Counted from the stretch's first letter, positions 28,001 through 43,000 are shown. The stretch: 64,000 nucleotides of DNA from Erythrocercus mccallii (GCA_013397435.1 VZRG01000159.1:768816-832815); one strand, 5' to 3'. Notes: generated by a model not told the origin, from the sequence alone. Translations and numbers: made by a program.

Positions 28001-31000
28001 GGGCTGTCCATGGAATAAATGAAGTGCTTCATTTGAGGGTAGTTAAGTTACAAAGCAACTGAAAGGAAGAAGAGTTCAATACAGCTTAGGAAAAAACGGA
28101 CATGTGGTACACCAGCTCTGCAGCAATAAAGCCAACAGACAAAGCAGAATGAATTCCAATACCAAAATTGTTTCCTCATTTTGAATTCAGAGCAGAGATA
28201 GTTAGGTTGTCAGAGGTTTGATTAAAGAATTCTTTTTACTACAAAACCTAACTATCATTAGGTACCATTTATACCTACAGAAAAAAGCAGTAAGCATATT
28301 TAAAAGAACAAAGGTCTTGCCTGAATAGAGTAGATCATAACATCTACCCTGCTACATTAAATCACTGCCACCCTGAATATGCATTTAGAGGACTTTTTGT
28401 CTCCACATGTTTAATGTAAACTGTTACTGAAACCAAAGGGAAGCCATGTGAAGTTTTAATAGTATCCTTAAACTATCTAAATTTAACTGACACAAGAGCA
28501 GGAAGAATCAAAGAATAAATGTATCAGAAGCAGAATTTGCTGTGTTGCTCCTAGGTAATAGAATTCTGTAATGAGAATGTATCAAAAAAAGTTTTACTAA
28601 ATCAGTTGTTTTAAGCAAAGCTTTCTTTATAAAGGCAATAGTAGACTCCTCTAATTTCCTTGAACAAGCACAGCTGGTTTTGCTAACAATTTCGGAATAT
28701 TGAAATCTCCAGAATGTAAGCTGCAACTCCAAGTTGAAAGGTTAACAGGATGGCCAGAGGGCCAAAAGAAACATCTTTATGTACACAGAATAACTGGGGC
28801 CACTCCAGCTTTTCAACTTGGGAGTATTGCAAGGTGGGTGGGGGACCCAGTGGCTGAAGTAGTGGTTCCCAACCAAAGAAAACCAGAACATATTCTGAAG
28901 AAATGTAAGCAAAGAAGAATCCACTGATTTTTGTCTGCCCCTTCCCAATGAACCAACTGGTGGAAAAAAGCTATAGAGCAGCGATAGGATGATAGGAATA
29001 GGACCCACAGCTGCAGTTCTGTGCTGTCAGCAGTAAGGGACTGGCTGGGCAGAGCGCTCCTTTCCTCTCATTCCCTTTCTGCCACTGTGCAAAGACAGAT
29101 GAGCAGCACCAGGTTAACACATCAGAGCTCCAGCAGCACAATAGGCAAGACCTTGCTTCCCTTCCTTGGGGGAACTAGCCAAACCAAGAGAAACCCCCAG
29201 GGGAGAGCTGAGAAAAAGAAAATCAATTCCCCTGTGAGTCACCATGGGCCAGAGGAAGATGATCTTGTGGCATGTGAAGCATGCAGGCCTTGAACAAAGA
29301 GAGAAGGGAAGTAATGGAAGAGTCCAGGCAGAGTTTGCTGGAGCACAGGGTGCAAAACATGCTTTTCTTTGTTTCTCTGGAGACAAGCAAAGATGTGAAG
29401 CAGAAATCAGGAGAAAAAAAAAAGTAATGTCATAAAAGAGGCTGAAGGCCTAAAAACCATTTATAAAGGTAACATATCTTTCTCCAGGTTCTTGTTTGAA
29501 TGCCACCAGATGGATCTTCACTCCTACCAAAGCTGCATGAACAAATAGAGAACTTTGAATTAAACTCAAAATAATGAATAGTTAGACTACTCATGCACCT
29601 TGCCATCAACAGCACACAGCTTTAATATACACCATCCTGATAAGTGCTCTTTGTTGGGTAGGTGTCCTCCCTCCCCCCACTCTCCCCAGTACTCATTCCT
29701 GGTCTTTGTTGCCTGCCTCTGCCTGCCATACTGCCAGCTATGTCAAATGAGCTGCATTACACAGCTGTGCACCACAGCAGATCTGCCCAAAGAAAAAGAA
29801 ATGAGAAGCTGTGAGGGAGAAGGGGCTGTTTCTAAGCAGACTAACACAAAGATCCAGTATATTACCGAACACAGTTATTCTGAAGGGCAGTACCTTTGAG
29901 AGGAAGAATGACTAAACACCAAGCAGCTAAGGTCAACAAATGTCTGAAAGAGGCTTTTCCCCTCAAGCCTGTTTGTGTTACACCACTGTAATAAAAAAAA
30001 TACATGGTGTAACACATGGAGAAGCATAATTTCTTTCCCAGTAAATCTGTGAGGGACTCCACAGGTGCAAATCTCATGAGATGGCAAAACTGAGGAAAGA
30101 AAGGGTTTGGCATGCCATACATAGAACAGGGGATGCACATCTCATCACTTGGAACACATATCCCCACTTCCCAACCCTGTCTTTGAAACTGTGGCTCTAG
30201 TGTAAGTGTAACTGGGGAGTTATCAATTTCTAGTAGTTATTAAGTAACTAAGCTGGAGATTTGCTGTTCTGCATCTCTGGTAAAGCCAGCTCCCTTTCAA
30301 CAGAAAAATCTGAAAACTGCAAAAGCACCCTGATTAATTCAACTACTAAAAAACCACTTATGTTTTAAAGTTTTCTTACATTTTTATCACTGAGTTTTAA
30401 CCTCACATGTGGAGTAGTTTCTGGATTCCTAAAATTCCCAAACCAATCTTTAACACACTAACTTAGGCCTTTATAGAGAACTTATCAGCTTAAATATCCT
30501 TAAAAACCCTCTGTTTTTTATACTCATATGTCTCAAGGGCAATGAGGTTCATAAAACAAAGTAACAACTTTATTAGACCAGAAGACAAAACTTGGGGTGG
30601 ATAATACGTATGTTTTTGTCAAAATGTGAAAGTCAGGAGAGCCTTTCCAACTCCTACTCTACCCCATGAAACAGTAACAGCTAGACAGGTTTCCAGAAGT
30701 AAAATCCCCTTTAAAGAATAGAAACAAGAACTGTAAATGCTAAATAAATATAATTAATTATCCAGACAGCAATTACAATGGATAGATCAACCTCAATGAA
30801 GATGAGTGGCTAGAGTTTCACTTGTTAATATTTCCCATTGCTCAAATTAAATCCATTCATAGCACATCCCTCAGAAGCTTTAGGTAATCCGATGCAGCTG
30901 GATCTTCCCTCTAGCTCAACTAGGAACATTGGGAACCAGAACAACAGATTTTCAAGTTTTGCAAGAGAAGGAACTGTTAGGATTCCATAGCTTTTCCAGT

Positions 31001-34000
31001 GAGTCTTGACAAAAAAATATGTAGGCTTTAGATATGGAGCTTTGTATTAAAATACATTCTACTGTATGCACTGCAGGTCTTAAAAAACACAGCTTCTGTT
31101 GCTTCCCAGTCCCATGTCAAGTCTATAGCAGCTAAACCCCTCTGCATCTGCCTACACATATACTAGAAGAAATCGACATATGATCCATATCTCAGTCTGG
31201 TTTTAAACAAAATCTATCTGATTGTGCTCACATACAAACCGGATCCTCCTCCTGGGAGTCAGTCACTTAGCTGCCAGAATTCCTGTCCTTCTGGCAGGGA
31301 TGAAGGACAAATGAAATCCTTCAGCTGTGCAAAAGCAGAACCTTTTAACACAAGAAGAAAAGGCCAAGAAATTCAAGGCATTTATAGTTGAGAAGAATTT
31401 GGCTCACACAATTCTCCAAAATCTTGAAATTGGTGATAGAAAACATGTACTTAGAATTTTAAGACTGGCTCATGATACTGTGTCTGTTACCAGAAGCTCT
31501 GTCCCCCAGAGAGATGAAGATTTTGAAAAGAGATCCTGAAATTGCTATCAGAGGGAGATTACAGATTCTCCTTCACAAGCAGAGGGATGCCTTGTATCGA
31601 TAATACAGGAGGAGTCAGGAAAAACAAAACCAAGAATCAAGCTAATCTTCATCCTCCTAGAGGATTGCTACCTAAACTCAGTTATAAACAAATAGGCAGC
31701 CAGACTAAGTTTGCTTTTCCTTCTCAGACAAAGGTTTCTTCTGTGAGATTCATAAAGCACCAAATGTCAGAGAACCAGCAGCAGAAGCCAACACTCCACT
31801 TCTAAATCTGGCTCTAACCATGCATCCTTCCCATCCCTGAAGTATTAACTCTCTTTAGTGTCCTATTATTTCCTTAACACGTACACTGTGTTCCCCTATT
31901 AAAAGATTACTCAATACTAAAGCCATTTTATTACACTCATTGCAATTCCTCTCCTTATCTTCCTTCCAACCTCCTTATTTTTTCATTCTCAACAGTTCAT
32001 CCATCAGTCTTGCTCACATGTCAATTTGCCACTACATACCTTCAAGTCCTAGCCATCTCTGAAGATCTTTTTAACTAGTACTCGAGAGGTTGAGGTATTA
32101 AGCACATCAAATCCTGCAAAAGGACACACATAACAAATACTACCATCCACATTCACTGCCTTCCTTATTACCCCAACTATCAAGACTTGATCTTGACAAG
32201 ATATTACTCAAAAGTCCCAAAGATTTCATAGTGCAGGACTGTCTGATGATCACAAAGTTAGTACAGGTGTCTGACAGAAACTGGGTGAAGGGCTGCAGGG
32301 AACGGAAAAGATTAAGCATTTACGTTATTCTTGTAAGGTAAAGATGGATCAAGAAGCTTCACAGCCAACAGGAAGAAAAAAGTAAGCAAGAAGCAAACAA
32401 GAGGATGCTTTGCTTTTTTAAAATGGACTTTCTCTCAATTACAAACTGCTGTAGAAAGCCATTACCTCAGAATACTCTGAGTTGGAAGAGACCCTTGAGG
32501 ATCGTGTCCAACTCTTATGGGAATGGCCCATATGGGGATCCAACCCATAACCTTGGTGTTATTAGTATCATGCTCTAACCAATTATCAGCAGCTAAGAGC
32601 TGCTGATAGCTCTTGTTTGAGAGCTTTAAACATTTTTAAATATGAAATGACCTGCTGCTGACTTCATGTGTAGTGAACCTCAGGCAGGACAACACAAATG
32701 GGTGGGCAGAAGGTCAGAACAGAAAGCTGAGAGAGATACAGAAAGGACAAAGAGACCGGAAAAAGAATTAGGAATCACAAAGGTATGATACACTTCTGCA
32801 ACTTGAGTGTACAAGGAGGCAAGAGTGTGTATCACACCATGAGAAAGATGGTCAAAAAAGTGGAATGATTCCTTCCACAGGGAAGCACAAAGGACTGGAA
32901 AATAATCTGCTGATTTCTTTCAATACCTGCATCCTAGCCTCTTCCCTGATTTGAATGGAGGCCTGTATTTAAAAGTAACTAATATAAACAAATCTCCAGA
33001 AACATCTGTGACAGTGCATGGCACTGTCCTGACAGCACATCTTGGATCTTGAAAGCACCACCTCCTTCACGATGTGAGCTTCACAAAATACCCTGAAGCA
33101 CCCTTAGCTGACACTCCCCACAGCAGCAAGGCAACTGCACCACTGGGGTCCCACAGGCATGGCTGAATGTTACAGGGACACCAGTAAAGAAACAAAACCA
33201 TCCAGCCATATTTGAAAAGATAAATAATTAATTGTATTAATTATTTCATACAACCTTTCAAAGTTGGTACATGATGATACATATTTATGGTATTATTATT
33301 ATTATTTTATTTTAATGGTACATATTTATACAAGAAACATGCCCTAGCTCCCTTCGGAAAGCACTTTTGGCAGGTAGATTGCCAAAACACCATTTTATTA
33401 CTGCTTATTATTACACATGCCAGTCCTGAGTGCCAATACCAGAGTCTCTCTTGCAGCTAAGTCTCAGAAGATTACAAGAACATTTTCATGAATGAGAACT
33501 TGTTTATAACATAAAGTGTCATATATACATGAGAGCATGTGCCTATAATCAGTTTGCCAAAGACTAACAACCATATACTGTGCCATACAGAAAAGACGTT
33601 TCAGCAGCATGATGTGTCTTTTTTTTGCTAGTAAGTCTTATTAGCACACCAGAATAGAAAACATCATTATATATTCTAGACATTTTCAATACCATTCTTA
33701 AAACTTGAGTACAAATATTCTGGAAAAACTATGGAGAAATTCATACTTGTGAAGAGTGGGAAATAAAGGGAAAATGAAATAAAGGGAAATTAAAAACTGA
33801 GTTCAATTTGGCAGTGAGCTGAACTTGGAGAAGAGTACCCCTTCCCCCAGAGCTCCTCTGCAACATATTCTGCCCCACAGCATGCCCAGGATGATATGCT
33901 TGGAGCAGGCAGTCTTAGCTTGCTGTATGTTGTGGTCAGTGCAAGTGTGTCTGTGCAGTGCATGCACAGAATACAACTGCACAAGCTGGACTGTGCATTA

Positions 34001-37000
34001 CTTAGTTCAAAGTCCATGTTTCTATCTACGCCACTTTTGTATCTTTATGCAAAGATCCTACAAACTACATGAACATACACAGTGTTGTGCATAAAACTTG
34101 AAAACCTCAGCTGTAACTCCGTTTTAATAACCAGACTGTTTCCTGGAAAAAAGCATTAACTCAGTTCTTCTTAACAAATACCCATAAAATCAAAAGGCTA
34201 AAATGGTTTCCTTAAGGTAAATGACTGTGAAATTAAGTTTTACAAGACTAAATGAAATTTCCATATCCTGGAGCAATATTACTTGTTGCTCAGAGGTGAC
34301 ACACTATTTTTAGGACCATGACACGAGCTAGATTATTTCTAGTACACTTTGATTGAATTTTCAGAGTTAAACATTTGCCACTCCCATCTATCTAGTACAA
34401 CCGCTGTTCTAAACGCTCAGAAGTGTCATGAGCCAGTTCTCTCAAGGCTTTTTTTTTTTGAGAAAAGCTTCAGTTAAAGTTTCAGCATGCAATCTATATA
34501 CTCTTTGATTTTCTTTTGGTAGGAGAAAAAATCACCTCTCTTTAAGCTCTAGTTACATGCCTCTATTATGACCTATTCTAAACTTATCCCCTGGCATAGC
34601 AAACGGAATTTCACTAAATGCATAGATAGATATTGGACACCTTGTTTCCACTTTGAGCTCAGTATCGAAGGTAACACTTACCCCTAGTAGTATGACATTA
34701 AATCAAGAATAAGTTTTGTATTTCCATTCCATGTTTTACTTCCTCACACCCCTTTCTCTCCACCTACTTATCTCCCAAAGAACAGCAGAGGCCTATGCCT
34801 CCTGCTCACCGTCTATTTCAACAGCTGAGCTGCAGCGCTGCACAGATGGAAGGGGGAACAGAGTGTGCAAAGAACCTCCCAGCTAATGGAAAACCTGTTT
34901 TACATCTTACTATTAGATTAAAGAAAACCAGAGAAAAAAAAACAAACAATGATTAAAAAAAAACCCACACCAAAAAAAACCAAAACAAACCACCAACCCA
35001 CAACTATGGCCCTTAAAGCAGCTATTCAAAACAACATTCCCTAAAAATTTGGTCTCCTTGTATACCAAAGAACTACACATACTACACCTAGCCCCAAAAC
35101 ATTAAAAAATCTCCAATTTGGTAAATTAAGTTACCAACTTAACGACTAATTGGATAAGCGAAGTATAAAATATTTCATAGCCACTAAGTATATAATGTAA
35201 GCTGCTGATACAGACTGCTTAACTTTTGAAGGAAAAATCTAAGTACTTACCACAGTGGGGTTTCCACTGCTGATCAGCTGGCTGACTTCATGAAAAATGC
35301 TTTTGCAGTCGATTGATTTGTCTAATGATCCCCGTTTCACTATCACCGCTACCGCTAATAAAATCTGCTCCCGAACATACTTTTGAAGGCTGTAAACAAC
35401 ATTGCACAAATATATTTGCAGGTAATTTGGGACATCGATGCTCAATAAAATTTTAAACACATTACTTTGTCAAATATTTTGTGTGAATTCACAAGGGAAA
35501 GCTGACAGAAGTTAACTAATACTAGAAGACAAATCATTCTTAAAATGATCTTTCACTGCTACCCATGGAAAATGATAACCCAGACCTTATGCAGAATCCT
35601 ACATGTTCAGAGGTGTGTTTTCCACACTTACTTAGGCCTTTGTAAGACATAGGTTAGAAGGAATGTTCGCAGTGACTCAATGCTAGCTTTTTCCAAGAGA
35701 ATCCATTCTCTTACAACTGCTTCCATTATCGCTGTAGCAGCTTGAAAAAGGACATAGTCCACTTTACTAGTTTCTGTGGGAAAAAAAAGGCAACTTGAGT
35801 ATTAGAAGACATGTATTCAGCTTGAATGCGTTTCCAACAACAATAAAAAAGGGATTTACTATCATTTATTATTAAATAGAATATTGTTGCTATGAAAACA
35901 GAGAAGGAACTTACAACTCAAAAGGGGGAGAAATAATCAATAACCCAATTTGCAAATTGTCCAGTATTATTCAAGTCAATGACCTAAGAGAAAAGTTTTC
36001 TGTGCTGGGAGTCTGGTTCAAAGAACAGGAATAAGAATGCTAACACAATGGAGGAATACAATAAACAAGATGACAGATTTAGTTTTAATACATCAATTAA
36101 TAAAAGTGATTGATCTTACAGGCATGTCAAGTTGGATATTTCTGTGCTTGCTTTTGAAACCAATAGTGCATAAAAGTACATGTATTTCATGGGTAATAAA
36201 AAAGAAGCAAATCCACTTACACTTAAAGATAACACTTGTGCTTAATTATCCAAGCAAAAATTTTACACCGTGGTGTATTTAAAGTGTTCTGCATCATGTT
36301 CAAGTTTCCAGATTTATTTTGAGTTAATCAAAATGTAATTTCTGACCATAGTGTAGGAATCATTTGCCATAATTATCTGAATATGGGATTATTATGTATA
36401 CAGATGCACTAAGGAAAATACAAAAGTATATTACAGAGAAAGTAACAGTTTGAGTGACTAAAAAGTAGAGAAGCAGTTTGGTGACTACAATTTAAAGAGA
36501 AATGCCAGAATAGTAATATAATTTCTAGGATGCTAGAAAGCTACAGAGACATTTTTGTTGTTGTTCCTTTGCTTTTAAAATTTTTAACTTGGAAATAGCA
36601 AGTAATATCTCAGAAGCCAGTTTCAAAACGTTCTGAGCTCTGCAGACAGAACTTTCAGAAAAGGTGCAGTCACAGGATGGTAAAAGCATAAAATATGAAA
36701 TGATGAAATAAAATTCCCAAACAAGAAGTAGAATTTGAGTTATAGCAGTTGACCTGCCAGGACTAGAAAAACTGTGTTTGTTTGAAAAAACCTCAGTCAT
36801 GAGATTAAGGGCTTTAAATTTCTACAAAACAAACTTTCTTCCCCCAATTACATACACAAAAATTCATATTAATTTCCCTTATATGCAAGTTCTATATCAA
36901 AGATAGCAGCTAATATGCTACGACATTTTAAAGTAATTTAATCAGGCTCCAAATCTAAACCCACACAGATAAACATGCTTAAATCAAAAACCACAATTAA

Positions 37001-40000
37001 ATCTACTTAGCTTAATTTGGAAAACTAAGTAACTGCTTAAGTAAAAAGATTAATGTGTACGTCTAACACATACAAAAACAAATTGAATTATTCCTGCATG
37101 GGAATTTTAATTCTGGCACTTGTTACCTTGGGTCTTCAGCTTTTCTAACTGTGCAAAGCTCGAACACACACACACAAAAAGAGACTGCGATTTAAAAAGG
37201 ACAGAGTTTCCCCTTTGTGCCAAGTCCTGCAGCCGCACAATGGCAATCGCTGACAGCACAGACCTGCAGTCCCAGTGTAAGCCTGTAATCAGCCAGAGCA
37301 TCACAGGAACTCACTAAAGAAAGGAAGGACAAATTTTGCCAGTGCACTGAACAGCTATAAACTTATAGCAGAAGGCAGAGCCTTGTGCTTCCTGGGTTCA
37401 ACTCCAGGTTTCTAAAGAACATAGTAGTGGCTGTTCCCCTTTTCCATATGCTCACCTCCTCCATTATCCTCCCTGTGTTATTCACAAACTCTTCTTTCCA
37501 CAAATGACATCCTTATTATCTCTCTCTACCTCCATTCCAGTTCCTGTCTTGACCATGCTTTTTCCTGGTTCTTTTTAAAGCCATCTACCTGGTCCTCTGG
37601 TTTCAGCCCATCCTTGCTGCACACATCCCTGCAGTACACTTGAGCTCTTCTATTCTTCACCATGAACAGCTTGTTTCCATTCCCTGGTTCCTGATATCAC
37701 AATCTCCACCACTTCTTCCTCAACTCCCAAATCTTAACTACCTGTTCTTTCTGTCCAGACTGTACAGATACTTACTCAGGAAGCACAAAGTTTTGAAAAG
37801 TCTTTAAGTTTCAGGTCTCAGCATCGTAACTGCCTACATTGCCATGAAAAACCCGTCCCAGGTGGAAACATGCTGGCTTCTCAATGGTGGCAGCATATGA
37901 ACAGTTTAAGGATGTGATATTTCTAGACATCCAAAAGGTATTAAAATCAGCATCATATTCCTTCCAGCCAGCCACATTTAGGATTTTATTTAATTTCATT
38001 ATTTATTTCTGATTGATGATGAATGTATCACTTAGATCCAAACTGTCTGCAAAGTTACTTAAGGATGTTTTTGCCCACTTAATTTTCTCTAAAAATCAAT
38101 GTGAAAACAGGAAGCAACAATTTTGCTCACTCATCAAACAAAAAGTGTGACCAGATGGAGTACTACTATAATATACTAATCCCACAAGAAACTCATTTGT
38201 AGAGAAAAATTTTGGTTGCAGTGTGACTGTAGGAAAGGACACACATCCTGGTCTATATATCACAGTATAACATAAGAGCAGGTCTGCAATACTGACTATG
38301 AATGAATTATACTATTTATGAATATTATGAATATAATACTATTTATGAATTTTAAGTCTCCAATGCAGTAAATTTAGAAATAACTGTTAAAAAATAGTGC
38401 TGAATGAATTAACCATGAAAATAATATTTTCAACGTAATTCTAACATTTCTCTGTTCATTCTGGCAAATTCTTTAAAAGTAAAGTTGCTTTTTGTGGTTT
38501 TGGAATGTGTTCTTTCGCGCAAACTTTGAGGTTTCCCCCGTCAGGTCTCGGAGTCAGTTTTCACTGAAATTTCCCCTCATCTGTCCCCAGCACTCACATC
38601 TGGTCAATACCACAGAGCTGAGCAGCAATCTTACATCTTTACTGCTCCTATAATTTTTGGATTTAGCTGCCAAACTCTAATAAGTCTCTATAGCACCTGT
38701 AAAAACATGTATCTTTATAACTTGCTGCACAACCACATTTAGAGCATTTCTATTAAAATCAAAGAAATTTCTGCTGGAGGGTGGTATCTGCCTCTTTCCT
38801 TTCTCCACAGGTATAACCACACAAAATTTCAAATCGATACTGTCTTGCTTCTACCAGGTGGACAGAAACTTTTCTAGCTTTTTCCTCTTTTCCTCCAGCT
38901 GGGCTGTCAACAGCAACTAAGTTCTTCAACTGGAAATAAACTTTCATTTCAGCACCAATGCAAAATCTGGTAGAAGTGCATAAAATTGCATCGTTGGCTG
39001 ATTTAATGGGAAGCAAGCACAAAGCCAAGCAATGATACTCTTGGCAGCTGCAAAAGCTGTATAGATTAGACAGTATTATAATAATCATGTTGCAGAGGAA
39101 ATCTATTAAATCCGTTCAAGAACTTAGCTACATGAAGTTACACCTTGCAGATTTGAAACTGGCAGAAATAAAACAAAAAAGGACAGTAATAGGTTTCATC
39201 CTCCATCAAAAAGTACCCCTCATTAAAATCAAAATTGACAGTCATAGTCCCAGCTGCAAAAGAACAGCACAGTTCCAGTTATAAAAGAAATGTATCAAAG
39301 AATGTACATGCCTGACTTCATTTATTGAAACTTACCCAAAATATGTTTGCAAACAGCAAATGGTGATTTTGATTTTCTAAATGATAAGAAAATGTGCTCA
39401 GCATGTTGGCGTTGTTCATTGTTGACCATGGAAGGTGGTGCCTGAAAGTAAAAAAAAATATTCAAGCACTGATCAAAAATATACTAAGAGCAATGTCATA
39501 AACTTATAAATGTTTGCCTAGTTAAACACCAAAACCAAGTATTTCTTGGCAAAACAGCTTGCTCTCAGGCATTATCTCTTCTTATATACCACCGTATTTA
39601 CATTGCCTGCACATAGGTGTGAATAGCGAGATTAAGGCAGAGAGTGAATATTTTAAGTATAGTTTCCTAATGTTTCTGAAGAAAGTTAGAAGACAGATCT
39701 AAATTCAAACCAATCCTTTTTCTACTCAGACCAAAAATACCCCTGTACATCAATCGCTAAATGCTGCTAAGCATGCTTACAGTCCTGGAAGCAAAGCACT
39801 ATTTTTTCTTGAGTTCTACATTTGTTTTAAAATATTTAGTTGTATAATAAATTCAGGGGATTTAAAAATTACTATGGATATGTTATAAAATAAAGTATTA
39901 CCAGGAACATACTACCCTCTAATGCTTAATATTAAAGTTGACATCCTGAGGACTGGGTGTGATTGAAGAGACAAGTAAGCCCATATGGGAATGGCTGTGG

Positions 40001-43000
40001 TGCTTCCTCAGCTTACACCCATCCCATTACATCCTGGGCACCTTGGCTGCTCAGGTAACACCTGCTGCTGTCCTGTTGAAAGCCAACTCCAGGGCAGTTT
40101 CTACCTGAAAATCAACTAGAGGTAAAGCATGAAACCATGCAATAATCTGGACACCTGTGAGGTGCCTACAGAGCACAGAGGAGTTGCCTGCACCGCAGCC
40201 TGACCTCACTGAGCAACCCTAACACCCCTCACTGCCCTACAAGGTAAAAGCAGCCATGCAGAAAGTATCAGTAGCTCACAGCACCACACTGCTCTCCACT
40301 TGTGCCACTAATATTCTCTGACTTCTGCTCTTTGGGATTTATTTGAACACGCACACAGCATGAGATGCTCTTACAGGGGATTGATACCACAAACAGGGTA
40401 AACAAAACTGATGGTGACCTTTGAGAAAGGAACATGCACACATGTAGGAAGATCACATCCAAACTGCAAAATAGGATCAAGGTGACAATGTAGGTTATTG
40501 AACTTCAGCTGAACTTCCAAACTCCACATTCCAGCCCTGTCCCTAGCAGTCTGAGAAGAACATGTCTGCCACCTATCTTTCAGTCATGGTTTATATTCAA
40601 TGCTATGGGAATAAAAGCATCAAGACCTTAGCATCAAGACCAACACTTTTAACATAACTGAAATATTTTCCAGTAAATAAACCACAAGAAATCTGATTTT
40701 AACAGACATTTCTGTGATGTACCCTCAACTCTCCTGCATGCAGCAGGAGCCGTTCCTAATGGGAACAGCTGTTCATGTTTTCTTCAGTGTGAAAGACCAT
40801 CCTCCTCTGCATGGACTCTAGCTACATTCACTGCAATAGCATCAGCTGTACAGAATGCCAGAAAAATATTTGGAACAGGCAGTTCTCACTTCTTCGCCCC
40901 ATTGTATGGGCAAGCATTTGCACAAATGCACAGAGAACCAGAATGGGGAAGTGATTACCAAAAAACATCCCAGATTCTTTTCATCTGGATCAGTTCCCCA
41001 GTCTGGTTCACCATAACCCAACACAAAAGCCTAAACCAGCACAGTATGGGACATATTGGGTCATGATAGCCTGCTTTTTTTCAGCAACAGTTATCATTTA
41101 AGGTGCATTTAATCTACAGCCTCTGTTGCTGTGCAATGCCTGGGAATAGTTTTAAGTCTCAAGGAACACACAGCGCTGCCCAACAATATTTCACAAGAAT
41201 CAAATTTCTTTAGCCAAGTGACTTATTTCAACAACTTTCTGCAACCAAAACGAGAGGTCCTACTCCTTTCTTAGTCCCACCTGCATGGGATTGTTACCTC
41301 TTTGCACGATACTTTCTATCAACTAGTCCACAAGAGAAAAAGAGGATAGAGGAGAAAACCAGGGTCAAGGGGAGTGAGCATTTGTCACTCTAATAAGCAT
41401 CAAAAAGCCAGACCAGTGCCAGAGCCAATGCAATGATGGGGAGAAAAGGAGTGGAGTGAGATTTCCCTTTCAACACTAATGACCTTGCACCTTACGGCTC
41501 TGCAGTCTCATGAAGTCTCACTAATTATAGCCATGTTAGAATGAATCCTTTGGGTGTGACAAAGCATAACTTTTTGCAAGCCCGGAGTCATTTATATTCA
41601 CATCCTTAGAGCAAGAAGACCAAATCAAGGCAACCTGATCCAAAACTAATTTTGCATTAACACATTATGTTAACTTAAGTTTGCCATACAGAGATCCTAT
41701 CTATTTTCACTTTTCTGTCATCCTTAAGGGATATCACTTTCAGGGTTATCAGCTGCAAACTATGGCACCTCTATAAAAACAACCAGAGAAGTTTTATGGG
41801 AAATATCTCCTTTATGCTTATAATAACTAGGAAGTAGAGCTCTTGCTTTATATTTCTTTAGCTCTTCTATTTCTCTGAAGTCCAGTTACAGAAGACCTTT
41901 GACACCTTGGAAAGGCATATGTAAAATATGGCATCATATTCCTGTATTAATTTTTAAAATTACAATAACTTAATAATACATTACAAACTTCGACTCTCAA
42001 AACTGTCCAGAGCAGACAAGTGCAACAGTTAAGGTTTGAACTGTACTGTAAAGCCACCAGAGGGAGCTTAAAGCCCACACTCTATTGCCTTCCTTGCATT
42101 CAGACAATATTTATCTGTACAATGAAACTAAGTCCAGCTAGGTTTTGCTTCAAAGAAAAGGTTGGAATATACGTATTCTGTGCAAATTTCACATTATAAG
42201 AACACTGGCTTAGTGAGTCCAAGAGCCCTGTACCCTGATGCCCAGCATCTCCTTGGCACAATAGGGTTAGAAACATACCCAAAGTATTCATCATCTTTGG
42301 CAGGAGCACATGCGCCCATTCACTGCTCTTTCTAATTGTCTCCTTCAAACTCTTCCCTACTATCCAACCCACAAGGAATTAAAACACAGTAAGGTAATGA
42401 GCAAGTTCTTTTGGCATATTGAAACCATTTGCAGCTATATCACTTTCCTTTCTGTACTGTCTGACATTACCTCTAACCATCTGTTGTTCTCTCTTTTGTC
42501 CCACAAGTTACTATAAAAACTTCTCCAGGACAATGATCATCTTCTGATATATACATATATATATATTTAGCATAACAAGCTACTGCCCCCATAAGAAGAG
42601 AGTTCCTATATGACACAGTATCATAAATAAAATTACAGTCTTTCAACTACCAAAGCTCTCTGGATACAGAAAAGGGCCGGAAGGAGCAGTGCCCCAAAAT
42701 AGGATGCAGCAGGACTACTGTTTCAAATGGCAGCTAGCCACTCAAAGGAAAGGGAAACTGAAAAAAGATAAGACTTCTAGAAACACTGTAGCAGACTAGC
42801 ACTAACACTTGCAGGACCACTAAACATACCTGAAAGCCTGGACAACTCCTAAGAAAGTAATGTAACTGCAGAAGATGGGAGACCAACTGTCATGGAAAGT
42901 ACACACACGACTAGGAAACGTCTGTTGATGTACATGTGGAAAGAATAAGGGCTTTGGGATTTTCTTTTATTTTCAATAGGAGTAGTTAGATGTATACAGA

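Larger units (their letters stand above)
23507..35250 (-). other. XPO4: XPO4 intron 4
   Basis: GT-AG intron of 11,744 bp. It holds a T/G-rich low-complexity block (27190-27365), a 60-nt hairpin (28197-28256), a tRNA-Ile-type SINE (32466-32600), a TTA-rich microsatellite (33291-33312) and an A/C-rich block (34922-35005). The rest looks like unique intron sequence. A patch at about 29000-29400 is more GC-rich, but I could not assign it to a repeat family. Confidence 0.88.

Noticed and set aside
32530..32600. A tRNA-Ile gene
   Set aside because: The acceptor and D-arm do not pair, the anticodon arm is mutated and a CR1-like tail follows, so it is a SINE head rather than a tRNA gene.
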